64,000 nt of DNA from Buchnera aphidicola (Cinara pseudotaxifoliae) (GTDB taxonomy: Bacteria > Pseudomonadota > Gammaproteobacteria > Enterobacterales > Enterobacteriaceae). Made by a program: the position numbers and the translations under genes. The DNA is taken from the NCBI RefSeq assembly GCF_900128595.1, contig NZ_LT635893.1, positions 248,001-312,000 on the forward strand, written 5' to 3'. The notes beneath the pieces were generated by a model, which made no database searches, was not told where the DNA came from, and was given only the letters and a program-made list of their open reading frames with translations. This document shows, piece by piece, positions 1 through 10,603 of this stretch (within the stretch, counting starts at the first letter, position 1; each line of letters starts with the position of its first letter).

Positions 1-93
1 ATATCATTGTTATATTTTAGGCGCTCTAGGACAGAGAAGTTGATTTTTTTTTTTTTTTTTTATTTAAAATACACACCAAAATTTTTTATTAAA
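1..93. other. left-edge intergenic with an 18-T tract
   Basis: No gene can be named here. One plus-strand frame is open from the window edge to a TGA at 41-43 and could be the last codons of a gene lying to the left, but I do not recognise the residues. The stop is followed at once by an uninterrupted run of 18 T (44-61). A short CTCT/AGAG stem at 25-37 precedes it, so it might act as a weak terminator for a plus-strand gene. serS ends on the opposite strand at 94. Confidence 0.35.
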
Positions 94-1398
94 TTAAATT
101 AAAAATTTCATACCGTTCATGTAAGGCTGTTGTAATACTTTTGGAATAGAAATTTTTCCATTAGAACACTGAAAATTTTCTAAAATAGCAGCTAAAGTTC
201 TTCCGACAGCTAACCCTGAACCATTTAGAGTGTGTAAAAAAAAATTTTTTTTATTATCGTTATCTTTATAACGAGCATTAATCCTTCTAGCTTGAAAATC
301 ACCAATCATTGAACATGAAGATACTTCTCGATATGTTTTTTGAGCAGGAAACCATACTTCTAAATCATATGTTTTTTGAGATGAAAAACCTAGTTCGCCT
401 GTACATAACAATATTTTTCTATATGGTAATCGTAATAATTGCAATATTTTTTCTGCATGCTGTGTTAAGATTTCAAGCGTATTTTCAGATTTTTGCGGAT
501 GTACAATTTGTATAATTTCAACTTTATCGAACTGACGATTCCTAATTAATCCCTTAACATTCTTTCCATAAGTATTTTTTTCAGCACGAAAACAAGAACT
601 AAGAGCAACAAATTTTAATGGTAATTCTTTAGATAAAATAATTTTATTTTGAACCAAATTAACCAAAGGCACTTCAGATGTTGGTATTAAAAATAATTTA
701 TCATATTCATTCTTTTGGCAATTACCATGCAATGTGTATGTATGAAATAAATCTGATTTAAATTTTGGTAATTGACCTGTACCAAACATACAAGAATCTT
801 TCACGATATAAGGTATATATACTTCTTTATATCCATGTATTTGAGTATGTATATCTAGCATGAATTGTCCTAATGCACGATGTAGTCGCGCAATTGAACC
901 TTTCATGATTACATAACCAGAACCAGAAATAACAGAAGATGTCTTCCAATCGAATCCTTGTAATTTATTTCCAATTTCTATATGATCCATGATAGAAAAA
1001 TTGTATTTATTTTTTTTTCCCCATGAATAAATTTTCTTATTTTTTTTCTCTCCAATACCTATTGGTACATCATGATGCGGTGTATTAGGAATAACAATAA
1101 GCATGTCATGTATTTTTTTTTTTATTTTTTCTAATTTTTTTTTTAGACTGTTAATAATCAAACGAGAGGTAATAATTTTATTTTTAAAAATGTCACATTC
1201 ATGAAAAAATTTTTTTCTATAAACTAAATGTTTTGACATTCGCTTGTGTTCTGATATTTTCTTTTCACTGCAAATCTGTAGTTTTTTACGTTTTTTTTCT
1301 AATTTTTCAAATTTATTTATATTTAGAACATAATTTTTTTTCTTTAATTGATCTTGATAAAAAGAATAATTATTTTTAATTGTATTAAAATTTAACAT
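94..1398 (-). CDS. serS: seryl-tRNA synthetase
   Basis: Charges tRNA-Ser with serine in the cytosol (class IIa synthetase). The 434-residue product matches the usual family length of about 430. Residues 25-105 form the lysine-rich coiled-coil arm that contacts the long variable arm of tRNA-Ser. The catalytic core shows TSEVP (240-244), the motif 2 segment CFRAEKNTYG (269-278) leading into RQFDKVE, and motif 3 NGSGLAVGRT (392-401). The start MLNFN matches the E. coli start by position. The gene is divergent from trxB across a 330-bp gap. A possible partner, tRNA-Ser(UGA), lies at 16.3 kb. Identification is secure; the arm is much more lysine-rich than in E. coli, as expected from base composition. 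Confidence 0.97.
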   Translation of the reverse strand: MLNFNTIKNNYSFYQDQLKKKNYVLNINKFEKLEKKRKKLQICSEKKISEHKRMSKHLVYRKKFFHECDIFKNKIITSRLIINSLKKKLEKIKKKIHDMLIVIPNTPHHDVPIGIGEKKNKKIYSWGKKNKYNFSIMDHIEIGNKLQGFDWKTSSVISGSGYVIMKGSIARLHRALGQFMLDIHTQIHGYKEVYIPYIVKDSCMFGTGQLPKFKSDLFHTYTLHGNCQKNEYDKLFLIPTSEVPLVNLVQNKIILSKELPLKFVALSSCFRAEKNTYGKNVKGLIRNRQFDKVEIIQIVHPQKSENTLEILTQHAEKILQLLRLPYRKILLCTGELGFSSQKTYDLEVWFPAQKTYREVSSCSMIGDFQARRINARYKDNDNKKNFFLHTLNGSGLAVGRTLAAILENFQCSNGKISIPKVLQQPYMNGMKFLI

Positions 1399-1728
1399 AG
1401 TATTTATAATTTTCCAGTATACAAATTTTTAATAAATCTATAATATGTATAAAATATATAATTTATTATATACATAATGCTTAATAAAATTAATTCATAA
1501 ATACTGCATATTTCTTATATTATTAAAATTTTTTATAATTTTATTATTACAATCTATACTTTATATAAATAAATATTTTAATTATCAAAAGAATATAAAA
1601 AATGAACAAAATTATATTAAAAAAATAATAATTCTATTATTATACACAAAATCTTACTTTTATTATATTAACTATTTTTTTTATTTGAAAATTTCAAAAT
1701 AAAAATTATTTTAATAAGGAACATTAAT
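1399..1728. other. serS/trxB divergent intergenic region
   Basis: A 330-bp A+T-rich spacer that must hold the promoters of the divergent serS and trxB genes. I see no convincing ORF and no -35/-10 pair that stands out from the background. The only clear signal is the trxB ribosome binding site AAGGA at 1716-1720, eight bases before its ATG. Confidence 0.5.
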
Positions 1729-2700
1729 ATGGCTGAAATAAAAAAACAATACGCGCAATTAATCATTATTGGATCAGGACCAGCGGGATATACGGCAGCA
1801 ATTTATTCTGCTCGATCTAACATTGATACTATATTAATAACTGGATCTCAGCCAGGTGGACAGTTAGTGCAAACAAATGAAATAGAAAACTGGCCAGGAG
1901 ACTATAATCATATTAGCGGAATGACATTAATGGATCGTATGTTATGCCATGTAAAAAAATTTTCTGTTAATGTTATTCGTGATGTAATTAAATCTGTAAA
2001 CTTTAAAAAAAATCCTTTTAATTTAATTGGGGAAGAACGTACATACTCCAGTCAAGCAATTATTATAGCAACCGGATCCTATGCAAAATTGTTAAATATT
2101 ACTTCAGAAAATTTATATATGGGAAAAGGAATATCTACCTGCGCTGTTTGTGATGGATTTTTTTATAAAAATCAAATTGTAGCTGTAGTAGGAGGAGGAA
2201 ACTCTGCTTTAGAAGAAGTTATATACTTATCTAATATAGCTAAAACAGTATACTTGATTCATCGCCGCGATCAATTCCGAGCAGATAAACTATTAATTGA
2301 TCGATTATATGAAAAAATAAAAATAAAAAATAATATCATTATTTACTTTAATTCTATTATTATAGATATATTGGGAAATAAAAAATCAGTAAATAAAATT
2401 AAAGTTTTTTCTAACGTAGATAATACAATTAAGTATTTAAATGTATCAGGATTATTTATTGCAATCGGACATATTCCAAATTCTCAAATATTTTCTAAAT
2501 ATATTGACATTCACAATAATTATGTAAAAATTAATAATAATAAAAATTATATGAAAACACAAACTAATATACCAGGAATATTTGCTGCAGGAGATGTATC
2601 TGATTCAGTCTATAAACAAGCTATAACAGCTGCAGCGAGCGGGTGCATGGCTGCTATAGACGCTGAAAAGTATTTAAATAGTAGTTTTAAATTAAAATAA
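1729..2700 (+). CDS. trxB: thioredoxin reductase (NADPH)
   Basis: Flavoenzyme that passes electrons from NADPH to thioredoxin in the cytosol. The 323-residue protein has the FAD-binding GSGPAGY motif (15-21), the redox-active pair C138-x-x-C141 in a CAVCDGFF context (E. coli has CATC), the NADPH-binding GGGNSALEE loop (155-163) followed by HRRDQFRA, and the C-terminal FAD motif GDVSD. Length and domain order are normal. A good Shine-Dalgarno sequence (AAGGA) lies eight bases upstream of the ATG. infA follows after 31 bp on the same strand, so the two may be co-transcribed. Nothing in the sequence looks degenerate. Confidence 0.97.
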   Translation: MAEIKKQYAQLIIIGSGPAGYTAAIYSARSNIDTILITGSQPGGQLVQTNEIENWPGDYNHISGMTLMDRMLCHVKKFSVNVIRDVIKSVNFKKNPFNLIGEERTYSSQAIIIATGSYAKLLNITSENLYMGKGISTCAVCDGFFYKNQIVAVVGGGNSALEEVIYLSNIAKTVYLIHRRDQFRADKLLIDRLYEKIKIKNNIIIYFNSIIIDILGNKKSVNKIKVFSNVDNTIKYLNVSGLFIAIGHIPNSQIFSKYIDIHNNYVKINNNKNYMKTQTNIPGIFAAGDVSDSVYKQAITAAASGCMAAIDAEKYLNSSFKLK

Positions 2701-2731
2701 AAACTACATAAAACTATTAAGGATTTATTTT

Positions 2732-2947
2732 ATGAAAGAGAAAAGTATAGAAATGCAAGGTATAGTAATAGATACTCTTCCAAACACCATGTTTAAAGTG
2801 GAATTAGAAAATAAACATATAATCATAGCTCATATATCTGGAAAAATGAGAAAAAATTATATAAGAATTTTAACAGGAGATAAAGTTACGTTAGAATTAA
2901 CACCTTATGATCTTAGCAAAGGAAGAATTATTTTTAGAAGTAGATAA
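2732..2947 (+). CDS. infA: translation initiation factor IF-1
   Basis: Small OB-fold protein that binds the A site of the 30S subunit and works with IF-2 and IF-3 during initiation. The 71-residue product is one residue short of the usual 72 and keeps the family pattern: [41 protein letters not shown] and the end [12 protein letters not shown] lies just upstream of the ATG. The gene sits 31 bp after trxB. IF-2 (infB) is also in this window at 43.2-45.4 kb. Confidence 0.96.
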   Translation: MKEKSIEMQGIVIDTLPNTMFKVELENKHIIIAHISGKMRKNYIRILTGDKVTLELTPYDLSKGRIIFRSR

Positions 2948-3082
2948 ATTTTTTAATAACTATTGTATTTATAACAAATAAATTAACTATCTTACAAAAA
3001 GTTATAATTATACAATAAAATTTATAATAATCAATATTATCTATTTTATGGTTTTTATAAAATTAAAAGTATTAGGATAAAT

Positions 3083-4798
3083 ATGCGTACAAGATATTGC
3101 GGAGAAATTACACTAATTGATATCAATACAATAATTACTATATGTGGTTGGATAAATAAAATACGAATTTTAAAAAAAATAATTTTTATTGAAGTACAAG
3201 ACACTACAGGAACTATACAAGTTTTTTTTAATAAAGAAAACAATACATATCTTTCTTCAATACTACATTTACGTCATGGTTTTTGTGTACAAATACAAGG
3301 TTTAGTTACTATAAAAAAATCATGTAATTTACTAAAAAATACTTCAAAAAAAAAAATAATAGAAATTATAGGGTTTTCATGTTTTATATTCAATAAAACA
3401 CTACCCATTCCGTTAGATTATACAAAAAAAAATAAAGAAGATATTAGATTTAAATTTCGTTATTTAGATTTACGTCGTAATATAATGTTTCAAAATATTA
3501 AAAAACGCAGTGAAATAACTACTATAATTAGACAGTTCTTTATAAAAAACAAATTCCTAGAGATTGAAACTCCTATTTTAACTAAATCTACTCCAGAAGG
3601 AGCATCAGATTATTTAGTTAATAGTCGATTATATCCAGGTAAATATTATGCATTACCTCAATCTCCGCAATTATTTAAACAACTATTAATGATTTCTGGA
3701 ATAGATAGATATTATCAAATTGCTAAATGTTTTAGAGATGAAGACTTACGATCTGATCGACAACCAGAATTTACACAAATAGATATAGAAATAGCTTTTT
3801 TAAGAAAACATCATATACAAAAATTAATAAATAATTTAATACAAAAATTATGGTTATCCATTAAAAAAACAAAATTGAAAAAAATAAAAAAAATGAGTTA
3901 TTGTGATAGTTTATCAATATATGGAACAGATAAACCGGATTTAAGAAATCCTATTAAATTTATTAGTTTAGATTATTTTTTTAAAGATAATTTAAAATAC
4001 TTTTTTCCTTGGTTATTAAAAAATAATTCTAATCGTATAATTTCCATTAGAGTTCCCAACGGGACAAACCTCATTTCAGAAAAAAAAATAAAAATTTATA
4101 AGAAATTTTTTAAAAAAAAAAAATTACATCAATTTATGTATACAAAAATTATTAATAAAGAAAGTTATAATATACATATGGATTCATATTTAAAAAAAAA
4201 AATCAGTAATACACAAATATATAATATATTTTCTCAAAATATTATCCATAACGGAGATATATTTTTTATAGTAGCAGAAGAAACAAATTTAGCTAATAAA
4301 ATATTAAGTGAATTAAGATTAAAAATTGGAATTGATTTCAAAATAACAGATTTAAAAAAAGTATGTCCTATCTGGATTACAAATTTTCCCTTATTTAAAA
4401 AAGATAAAAATGAAAATTTAAAATCTATGCATCATCCATTTACTTCTCCAAAAAATGATGCGCGAAATATAACTTTTACTGACCCATGTAAAATCTTATC
4501 CAGTGCATTTGATTTAGTAATAAATGGTTGTGAAATAGGGGGGGGATCTCGGAGAATTCATAGTTACGAACTGCAAACAAAAATTTTTGACATACTCCAA
4601 ATTGATAAAATTAAACAAAAAAAAGAGTTTGGTTTTTTTTTAAATGCTTTACAATATGGTGCACCTCCTCATGTAGGGTTAGCATTAGGTTTAGATCGCT
4701 TAGCTATGCTATTAACAGATAGTAAGACTATTTCTGACGTAATTGCGTTTCCAAAAACTACTTCGGCAACTTGTTTAATGACAGGAGCTCCATGTTAA
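3083..4798 (+). CDS. aspS: aspartyl-tRNA synthetase
   Basis: Class IIb synthetase that charges tRNA-Asp. The 571-residue protein is slightly shorter than the 590 of E. coli. An N-terminal OB-fold anticodon-binding domain covers roughly 1-110, followed by the catalytic core with the QSPQLFKQ segment (193-200), motif 2 FRDEDLRSDRQPEFTQ (217-232) and the C-terminal GGGSRR and GLALGLDRL motif 3 region. The bacterial GAD insertion domain (roughly residues 280-420) is present but strongly eroded and lysine-rich. The start is preceded by AGGA. A poly-G run of six, unusual in this A+T-rich DNA, encodes part of the GGGS motif. Confidence 0.96.
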   Translation: MRTRYCGEITLIDINTIITICGWINKIRILKKIIFIEVQDTTGTIQVFFNKENNTYLSSILHLRHGFCVQIQGLVTIKKSCNLLKNTSKKKIIEIIGFSCFIFNKTLPIPLDYTKKNKEDIRFKFRYLDLRRNIMFQNIKKRSEITTIIRQFFIKNKFLEIETPILTKSTPEGASDYLVNSRLYPGKYYALPQSPQLFKQLLMISGIDRYYQIAKCFRDEDLRSDRQPEFTQIDIEIAFLRKHHIQKLINNLIQKLWLSIKKTKLKKIKKMSYCDSLSIYGTDKPDLRNPIKFISLDYFFKDNLKYFFPWLLKNNSNRIISIRVPNGTNLISEKKIKIYKKFFKKKKLHQFMYTKIINKESYNIHMDSYLKKKISNTQIYNIFSQNIIHNGDIFFIVAEETNLANKILSELRLKIGIDFKITDLKKVCPIWITNFPLFKKDKNENLKSMHHPFTSPKNDARNITFTDPCKILSSAFDLVINGCEIGGGSRRIHSYELQTKIFDILQIDKIKQKKEFGFFLNALQYGAPPHVGLALGLDRLAMLLTDSKTISDVIAFPKTTSATCLMTGAPC

Positions 4799-4908
4799 TA
4801 ACTAGTCTTATAATTCATATTATATAATTTTATTTATATTAAAATAAATGATAACAAATTATATCATAAATATTTTAAAAAAATATTTCGTAATATAAAC
4901 GAGGAACT

Positions 4909-5631
4909 ATGGCGGGACACAGCAAGTGGGCAAACACAAAACATAGGAAAAATGCTCAAGATATAAAACGTAGTAAAATATTTACAAAAATAATTAAAGA
5001 AATTTCTACTTCTAGCGCAAAGTATGGTTCAGACATAAGTCAAAACTTTCAATTGAGAAATCTTTTAGAAAAAGCTCATACACATAATTTAAAAAAAACA
5101 TCAATCAACAAAGCAATACAGCGCAGTACTCAAAATAACAAACAAGATATTTTTAATGCTATGAAATATGCAGGATACAGTTCATCTGGAGTTGCTATTG
5201 TTATTTATTGTAATACTGATAATAGTAATAGAACTGTATCTAGTATAAGAAGTATTTTTTCTAAGTTCAATGCTCGTTTGATAAAATTTAATAATGTTAA
5301 ATATTTATTTGATTGTTTTTATACAATACATATTAATCTTAAAGATTATGATGAAAAAAACCTATTAAATATAGTTAATAACAGCCCTTTAATTATCACA
5401 AAAAAAATAAATAAAAATTTTTTAAAAATTAAAATTTTTGCAAAATATTTCAAAATAGTAAAAAAACATTTTTTATTTTATTCTGTTTTTTTTACAAACG
5501 TTACTATAAAAATTATTCCTAAAATTATACAAAATATAAATATAGATGATTACAATAAATTAAAAAATATGATTTTTTTATTAGAAAAATTAAAAGAAAC
5601 AACATACATTATCCATAACGGAAAAAATTAA
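4909..5631 (+). CDS. yebC: YebC/TACO1-family protein
   Basis: The first 30 residues (MAGHSKWANTKHRKNAQD and the following KRSKIFTKI) are the signature of the YebC/TACO1 family, and the 240-residue length is typical. Family members were first described as DNA-binding regulators; more recent work links them to relief of ribosome stalling. The N-terminal half is well conserved, while the C-terminal half (about 130-240) is full of K/N/I and only weakly family-like. A strong GAGGA ribosome binding site precedes the ATG. In E. coli the gene lies between aspS-linked genes and ruvC; no ruv gene follows here. Confidence 0.9.
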   Translation: MAGHSKWANTKHRKNAQDIKRSKIFTKIIKEISTSSAKYGSDISQNFQLRNLLEKAHTHNLKKTSINKAIQRSTQNNKQDIFNAMKYAGYSSSGVAIVIYCNTDNSNRTVSSIRSIFSKFNARLIKFNNVKYLFDCFYTIHINLKDYDEKNLLNIVNNSPLIITKKINKNFLKIKIFAKYFKIVKKHFLFYSVFFTNVTIKIIPKIIQNINIDDYNKLKNMIFLLEKLKETTYIIHNGKN

Positions 5632-6060
5632 ATTAACTAAAATAGTAATATTTAAATATCATTATAATCAATACAATTCAAAAAAATTATTATATGAAAT
5701 ATAATACGTATATTATATTTAATACTTAAGTTATAAAAATTATATATTTTTTATGTTAAATAATATACGTGTATTTATGCTACTGTAAAAACACATTAAT
5801 TTTCTGAATTGACTATATATGATAAACAATTAAACATTATACTTATATATACATAATAATTACGCATTATTTTTTAAAATGATATTTTAGAAAAAATAAC
5901 TATTTATAATAAATCATATTATTGAAATACAATAAAAATTTTTAAAAATTTATTTGTATATAATTACATATATTTTTATATATAATATATTCTATATGTT
6001 TACTCATATTAGTCAAGACAGAGTATTTCTGTTTATAAACAACAATTTAAAAAAATACTT
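5632..6060. other. yebC/pykA convergent intergenic region
   Basis: A 429-bp spacer between the convergent yebC and pykA genes. I see no ORF with family resemblance and no clear terminator hairpin. From memory the pea-aphid strain has the zinc transporter genes znuB and znuC about here, so this is probably a deletion scar, although no remnant is recognisable. Confidence 0.45.
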
Positions 6061-7503
6061 CTACAGTACGGGTACAATCTGTACCGTATTAACAATACTT
6101 GTGTTATTTGTTTTACAAGACTTTACTAACACTACATTTGTATTTATAGACAGTGAATATTTTTTTTTTAACAACGAAAGAACTGAATTAATAGAATTGC
6201 TATCAGTAAAACTATTCTTTGAATACACTGGAACAACACCCTTATATAAAGAACATATTCTAAGTTTTTTAACATAATTAGATACATAAAAAATTGGTAA
6301 TCCAGATGTAATTCTTGATGTTAATAAAGCAATTTTATTAGACGTAAACATAATGACGATTGCAGAAACATTTTTTAAATGATTGGCAGCATACATAGCA
6401 GACATCGAAATTGTTTCAGAAATACTATTAAATTTTTCATTAATTCTATGTTTAGAAATATTTGCTCTAGGTAATTTTTCTGCACCTAAACATATTTTTG
6501 ACATAGTCTGTACAGTAATATTAGGAAAATGCCCAGAAGCAGTTTCTGCTGACAACATCACTGCATCTGTTCCGTCCAGAACAGAATTAGCAACATCCAT
6601 AACTTCTGCTCGTGTAGGAAAAGGATTTATAATCATAGATTCCATCATTTGCGTAGCAGTAATCACTACTCGATTCAGTTGTCTTGCAATTTTTATTAAT
6701 CTTTTTTGTATTCCTATTAGTTTATAATCACCAATTTCAACACCTAAATCTCCTCTAGCAATCATAATTACATCTGATGCCAATACAATTTCTTTTATTA
6801 TTTTTTCGGATGATATAGCTTCTGCTCGTTCAATTTTAGCAATAATTTTTGCTTTACTACCAGATTTTTGCATTAACAACCGAGCTTTTTGTAAGTCTTT
6901 TGGGGATCTAGGAAAGGATACTGCTAGGTAGTCTACGTCAATTGAAGCTGCTAACTTTATATCATTTTCATCCTTTTGGGTTAAAGCGGATGCAGATAAA
7001 CCTCCTCCTAATTTATTTAAACCTTTATTGTCTGATAAATGTCCACCGACAATCACTTTAGTAAAAATTTTTGTGTGATTTTTTTTTATAACTTGTAATT
7101 GTATTTTTCCATCATCTAAGAGAAGTATGTCGTTACAAGATACTTCATTCGGTAAATTGGTATAATTAATTCCTACAGAATGTATATTTCCTTCATGTTC
7201 TAAAACTTCTAAATCTAATATAAAATTATCTCCTTTTTTTAAAAAAATATTATTTTTTTTAAAACTAGAAATACGTATTTTTGGTCCTTGCAAATCACCA
7301 ATCAAAGCTACAAAACAATTTAACTCTTTTTCTATTGATCTAATTTTTTTAACTCGATTAATATGATCCTTTGCTGTACCATGAGAAAAATTTAATCTTA
7401 ATACATTAGCTCCTGATTGTATTATTTTTTTTAAAATTTTTTTATCATCTGTTGCCGGTCCTAATGTAGAAACAATTTTTGTTCTTCTTAGAGAATTTTT
7501 CAT
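6061..7503 (-). CDS. pykA: pyruvate kinase
   Basis: Converts phosphoenolpyruvate and ADP to pyruvate and ATP, the last step of glycolysis. The 480-residue protein has the same length as E. coli PykA. It shows the N-terminal RRTKIVSTLGPATD, the LNFSHG loop, the IARGDLGVEI active-site segment and the TATQMMESM motif near the domain B/A junction. The open frame continues 23 codons upstream, but I chose the ATG at 7503 because it aligns with the E. coli start and the upstream residues resemble nothing. The gene is divergent from zwf, the usual arrangement in Buchnera and E. coli. Confidence 0.95.
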   Translation of the reverse strand: MKNSLRRTKIVSTLGPATDDKKILKKIIQSGANVLRLNFSHGTAKDHINRVKKIRSIEKELNCFVALIGDLQGPKIRISSFKKNNIFLKKGDNFILDLEVLEHEGNIHSVGINYTNLPNEVSCNDILLLDDGKIQLQVIKKNHTKIFTKVIVGGHLSDNKGLNKLGGGLSASALTQKDENDIKLAASIDVDYLAVSFPRSPKDLQKARLLMQKSGSKAKIIAKIERAEAISSEKIIKEIVLASDVIMIARGDLGVEIGDYKLIGIQKRLIKIARQLNRVVITATQMMESMIINPFPTRAEVMDVANSVLDGTDAVMLSAETASGHFPNITVQTMSKICLGAEKLPRANISKHRINEKFNSISETISMSAMYAANHLKNVSAIVIMFTSNKIALLTSRITSGLPIFYVSNYVKKLRICSLYKGVVPVYSKNSFTDSNSINSVLSLLKKKYSLSINTNVVLVKSCKTNNTSIVNTVQIVPVL

Positions 7504-7913
7504 ACAATAATTCCTTGAATATACATTTAAATATATAAAATAGTTAACCATAAAAAATAATTTTTCATTCAAAATATTAATCTATACTATTTAATTTATT
7601 AAACTTTTAACTACATTAGTATAATATTTATAAATAATTTATCTTGTATAAAAATATAATCATTAATATTTTTATATATACTAAATACTATATTATACAT
7701 ATTGTTGTATAACATTCATTACATATATAAACAATTTTTAATTTTAAAATTGATTATTAATTAATAATAGACAAAAATTTAAATATATTTCTATACTTTA
7801 AAAAATTAATGTTTATTATTAAATAATATTAGTCATTATCATTATTTTAAACAAGATAAGTGATAATATCTATTATCATAAATATTAATAATATTAATTA
7901 ATAAGGTATAATA
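7504..7913. other. pykA/zwf divergent promoter region
   Basis: A 410-bp spacer holding both promoters. It contains a small inverted repeat close to zwf: TGATAAT at 7861-7867 and ATTATCA at 7872-7878, separated by four bases. The zwf ribosome binding site is a short AAGG about ten bases before the ATG. No ORF is evident. Confidence 0.45.
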
Positions 7914-9377
7914 ATGTTACTTAAAAAAAATTATGATTTAATTATTTTTGGAACCACAGGTGATTTAGCTCAAAGAAAATTATTTCCAGCTTTATATCAA
8001 TTAGAAAAACAAAAATATCTTGTAAGCGATATGAAAATTATCGGAATAAGCAGAACTATTTATACCAAAGAAGAATATCTTCAAATTATTTATAATTCTT
8101 TAAAAAAATTTTTAAATGAAAATATAAAACTGTCCGTATGGAAATCATTTAAAAAACGTTTTACGTCTGTTACTATGGATATCAATAAAATTCAAGATTT
8201 TATAAAATTAACACCTTATTTTAAAAAAAAAAATTCAACTTTAATTAATTATTTAGCTGTATCGTCAGATATGTTCGAAAAAATTTTTAAAGGATTATCG
8301 TCAATTAAATTTAATAAATCAAATTCTAAAATTGTAGTCGAAAAACCAATTGGTAAATCTTTAAGTACATTTTTAATTATTGAGAAATCTATTAAAAAAT
8401 ATTTTTCTAAAAAAAAAATATTTCGCATTGATCACTACTTAGGAAAAAAAACAATACTTAATTTAATTGAACTAAAATTCTTTAACCCTATATTCAATAG
8501 CTACCTAAATAAACACTATATTGATCATGTACAAATTACATTATCTGAAAGTATTGGGATAGAAAATAGATGGGACTACTTTGATAATACCGGACAAATA
8601 ATAGACATGGTTCAAAACCATATGCTACAAATTATTTCGATTTTTGCTATGAAAACACCAGAATCATTTAATCAAAAAAACATTTGTGATGAAAAAATCA
8701 AAATTTTAAAATCATTACGAAAAATCAATAAAAACAATATCCATAATTACGTATCACTTGGACAATATTCTTCAAATAACATTAATAATCATATTGTAAA
8801 AGCGTATATCAACGAAAAAAAAGCAAAAAAAAACAGTTCTACTGAAACATTTGTAGCTATGAAATTATATATAGATACTAAACAATGGAGAAATGTTCCT
8901 TTTTATATTCGAACAGGAAAAAGATTATTTAAAAAATCTTCTAAAATTGTTGTCTTTTTTAAAAAAAAACACAACATTTTATTTAAAAATAAATATATAC
9001 ATTCTACATTAAACCGCATGACAATTAATTTACAACCTATATTTAAGAAAAATCCCAAAAAAAAAATTAAAATATCACAATTTAATTCAAATAAAACTTT
9101 TAAAAAAAATAAATTCTATAGTAATGAAAAACTATTTTTTTTAAAAAATAAAATTTTAGAAGAGTATGAAAGATTATTTATAGAAATAATACAAGACCGT
9201 CAATTCTTATTTGTTCAACAAAAAGAAATTATTTATGCATGGAAGTGGATTGATCCAATAATACAAGCATATAAAAGTCATCCTATGTTATTACAATACT
9301 ATAATTCTGGTACATGGGGTCCTCAATCAGCTTTTAATTTGATACAAAAAGATAAAAAAAAATGGGATAACAACTAG
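7914..9377 (+). CDS. zwf: glucose-6-phosphate 1-dehydrogenase
   Basis: Oxidises glucose-6-phosphate with NADP+, opening the oxidative pentose phosphate pathway and supplying NADPH plus sugar phosphates for aromatic and nucleotide synthesis. The 487-residue protein shows the dinucleotide-binding GTTGDLAQRK (13-22), the EKPIG motif (143-147) and the active-site RIDHYLGK (171-178), whose histidine and lysine contact substrate. Length matches E. coli (491). Retention fits a symbiont that still makes aromatic amino acids, since pheA and aroQ are also in this window. Confidence 0.96.
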   Translation: MLLKKNYDLIIFGTTGDLAQRKLFPALYQLEKQKYLVSDMKIIGISRTIYTKEEYLQIIYNSLKKFLNENIKLSVWKSFKKRFTSVTMDINKIQDFIKLTPYFKKKNSTLINYLAVSSDMFEKIFKGLSSIKFNKSNSKIVVEKPIGKSLSTFLIIEKSIKKYFSKKKIFRIDHYLGKKTILNLIELKFFNPIFNSYLNKHYIDHVQITLSESIGIENRWDYFDNTGQIIDMVQNHMLQIISIFAMKTPESFNQKNICDEKIKILKSLRKINKNNIHNYVSLGQYSSNNINNHIVKAYINEKKAKKNSSTETFVAMKLYIDTKQWRNVPFYIRTGKRLFKKSSKIVVFFKKKHNILFKNKYIHSTLNRMTINLQPIFKKNPKKKIKISQFNSNKTFKKNKFYSNEKLFFLKNKILEEYERLFIEIIQDRQFLFVQQKEIIYAWKWIDPIIQAYKSHPMLLQYYNSGTWGPQSAFNLIQKDKKKWDNN

Positions 9378-10603
9378 CCTCTGTGCTGATGTAACATGCA
9401 AAAAAACCATTACTAAAAGAACTTATAAAAATTTTTAAAATAAATTATTTTTATTAAATATAAAATAAAAATATATTCAAAATATTAAATTACCAGATAT
9501 TATTAATATCTTTACAAATATTTAATCTAAACAAGTTATCGTTTTATTTGTAGAAATAATAAGAAAAATTAAAAATAAATACAGAATATTTATATATAAA
9601 CACAAACAAAATAATTATAAACATTTAACAAAAGATAATTCCAGAAAATTAATTACAAAATATTTATAAACATTTATATAATAAAAAATCTTTAAAGTAT
9701 TATTAGTTTTTAAACTAAAAAATTAATATCTTTTAATTATTATTTTGATTTTTCAAAGAAAAATAATGTATATTATATATAATTATACTATTGATAATTA
9801 TATATTAAATATATTTTAATTTAAAATACAATTAAGCGTGTAATGATATTATTACATTATATAAATTCTTTAATGTTTTAAAAACTTTGCATATACAAAA
9901 TATATGTATATTACATCTTTATATATATTAAATGTATAGTATCTAAAAAATCTAATTCTGTTTAAGAAGAATTCATAAAAATATTTTACTAAAAGTAATA
10001 TTCAATAACAAAAATTTTCTATAGATTTTTATCTACATAAAAAATAATAATATTAAAAAATTAATATATATTTTTTAAAAATAAATAAAATAAATAATTA
10101 AGTAATGAATAATACTTAACGATAGATACTTATTATAATGTAATATACAATCATTTTAATTTTGATATACTAGTATCTTATATATATTAATAATAATTAC
10201 ATCACATATAAACAAATTAATATGTGTATTTACATATAGAAAATATATTTATATGATAAATATTAAAATAAGATATATATTTAAATATATAGTTAAGTAA
10301 TGTAAAAATAAATTTATTTATATAAAATCTATTTTTTTATATTTAATATATTGAAATATTATTTATTACTATAATCTAAAAAATTTATTTACTAAATATC
10401 ATAGTTATAAAATTTTCTATTATAATAATATATTCTACAAAAATATTATTATATAGAAATGCATACTTAATATGGTTTTAAACCATATAATGTAAAAATT
10501 TACATTATAAATAAAATAATTATCAAAAAAAATATCTAGCATTAAGTACGATATTCTTTTAATTCATTTAAAATCAAATATTTTTATTAGGAGTAATTTT
10601 TTT
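9378..10603. other. 1.2-kb intergenic region downstream of zwf
   Basis: A 1226-bp stretch with no supported gene. From memory, htpX and a neighbouring gene lie between zwf and yoaE in pea-aphid Buchnera; neither is recognisable here, so I read it as decayed DNA. Near the right end are two abutting palindromes (10471-10509), listed separately. The yoaE ribosome binding site AGGAG lies about ten bases before its ATG. Confidence 0.5.
10471..10509. repeat. two abutting palindromes upstream of yoaE
   Basis: The first inverted repeat runs 10471-10487 (TATGGTTT, one central base, AAACCATA). The second runs 10486-10509 (11-base arms TATAATGTAAA and TTTACATTATA around two bases). Both are perfect and overlap by two bases, about 95 bp upstream of yoaE. 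They could form tight hairpins or bind a dimeric protein, or be chance in A+T-rich DNA. I assign no function. Confidence 0.5.

Noticed and set aside
5954-6277. 107-codon plus-strand ORF overlapping the end of pykA
   Set aside because: It runs antisense over the conserved pykA C-terminus and has no family resemblance; it is a shadow frame.
7840-7880. GATAAT/ATTATC repeats upstream of zwf resembling a Fur box
   Set aside because: Hexamers of this type are common by chance in such A+T-rich DNA, and no Fur gene is visible in the window. The small inverted repeat is noted under the intergenic region only.
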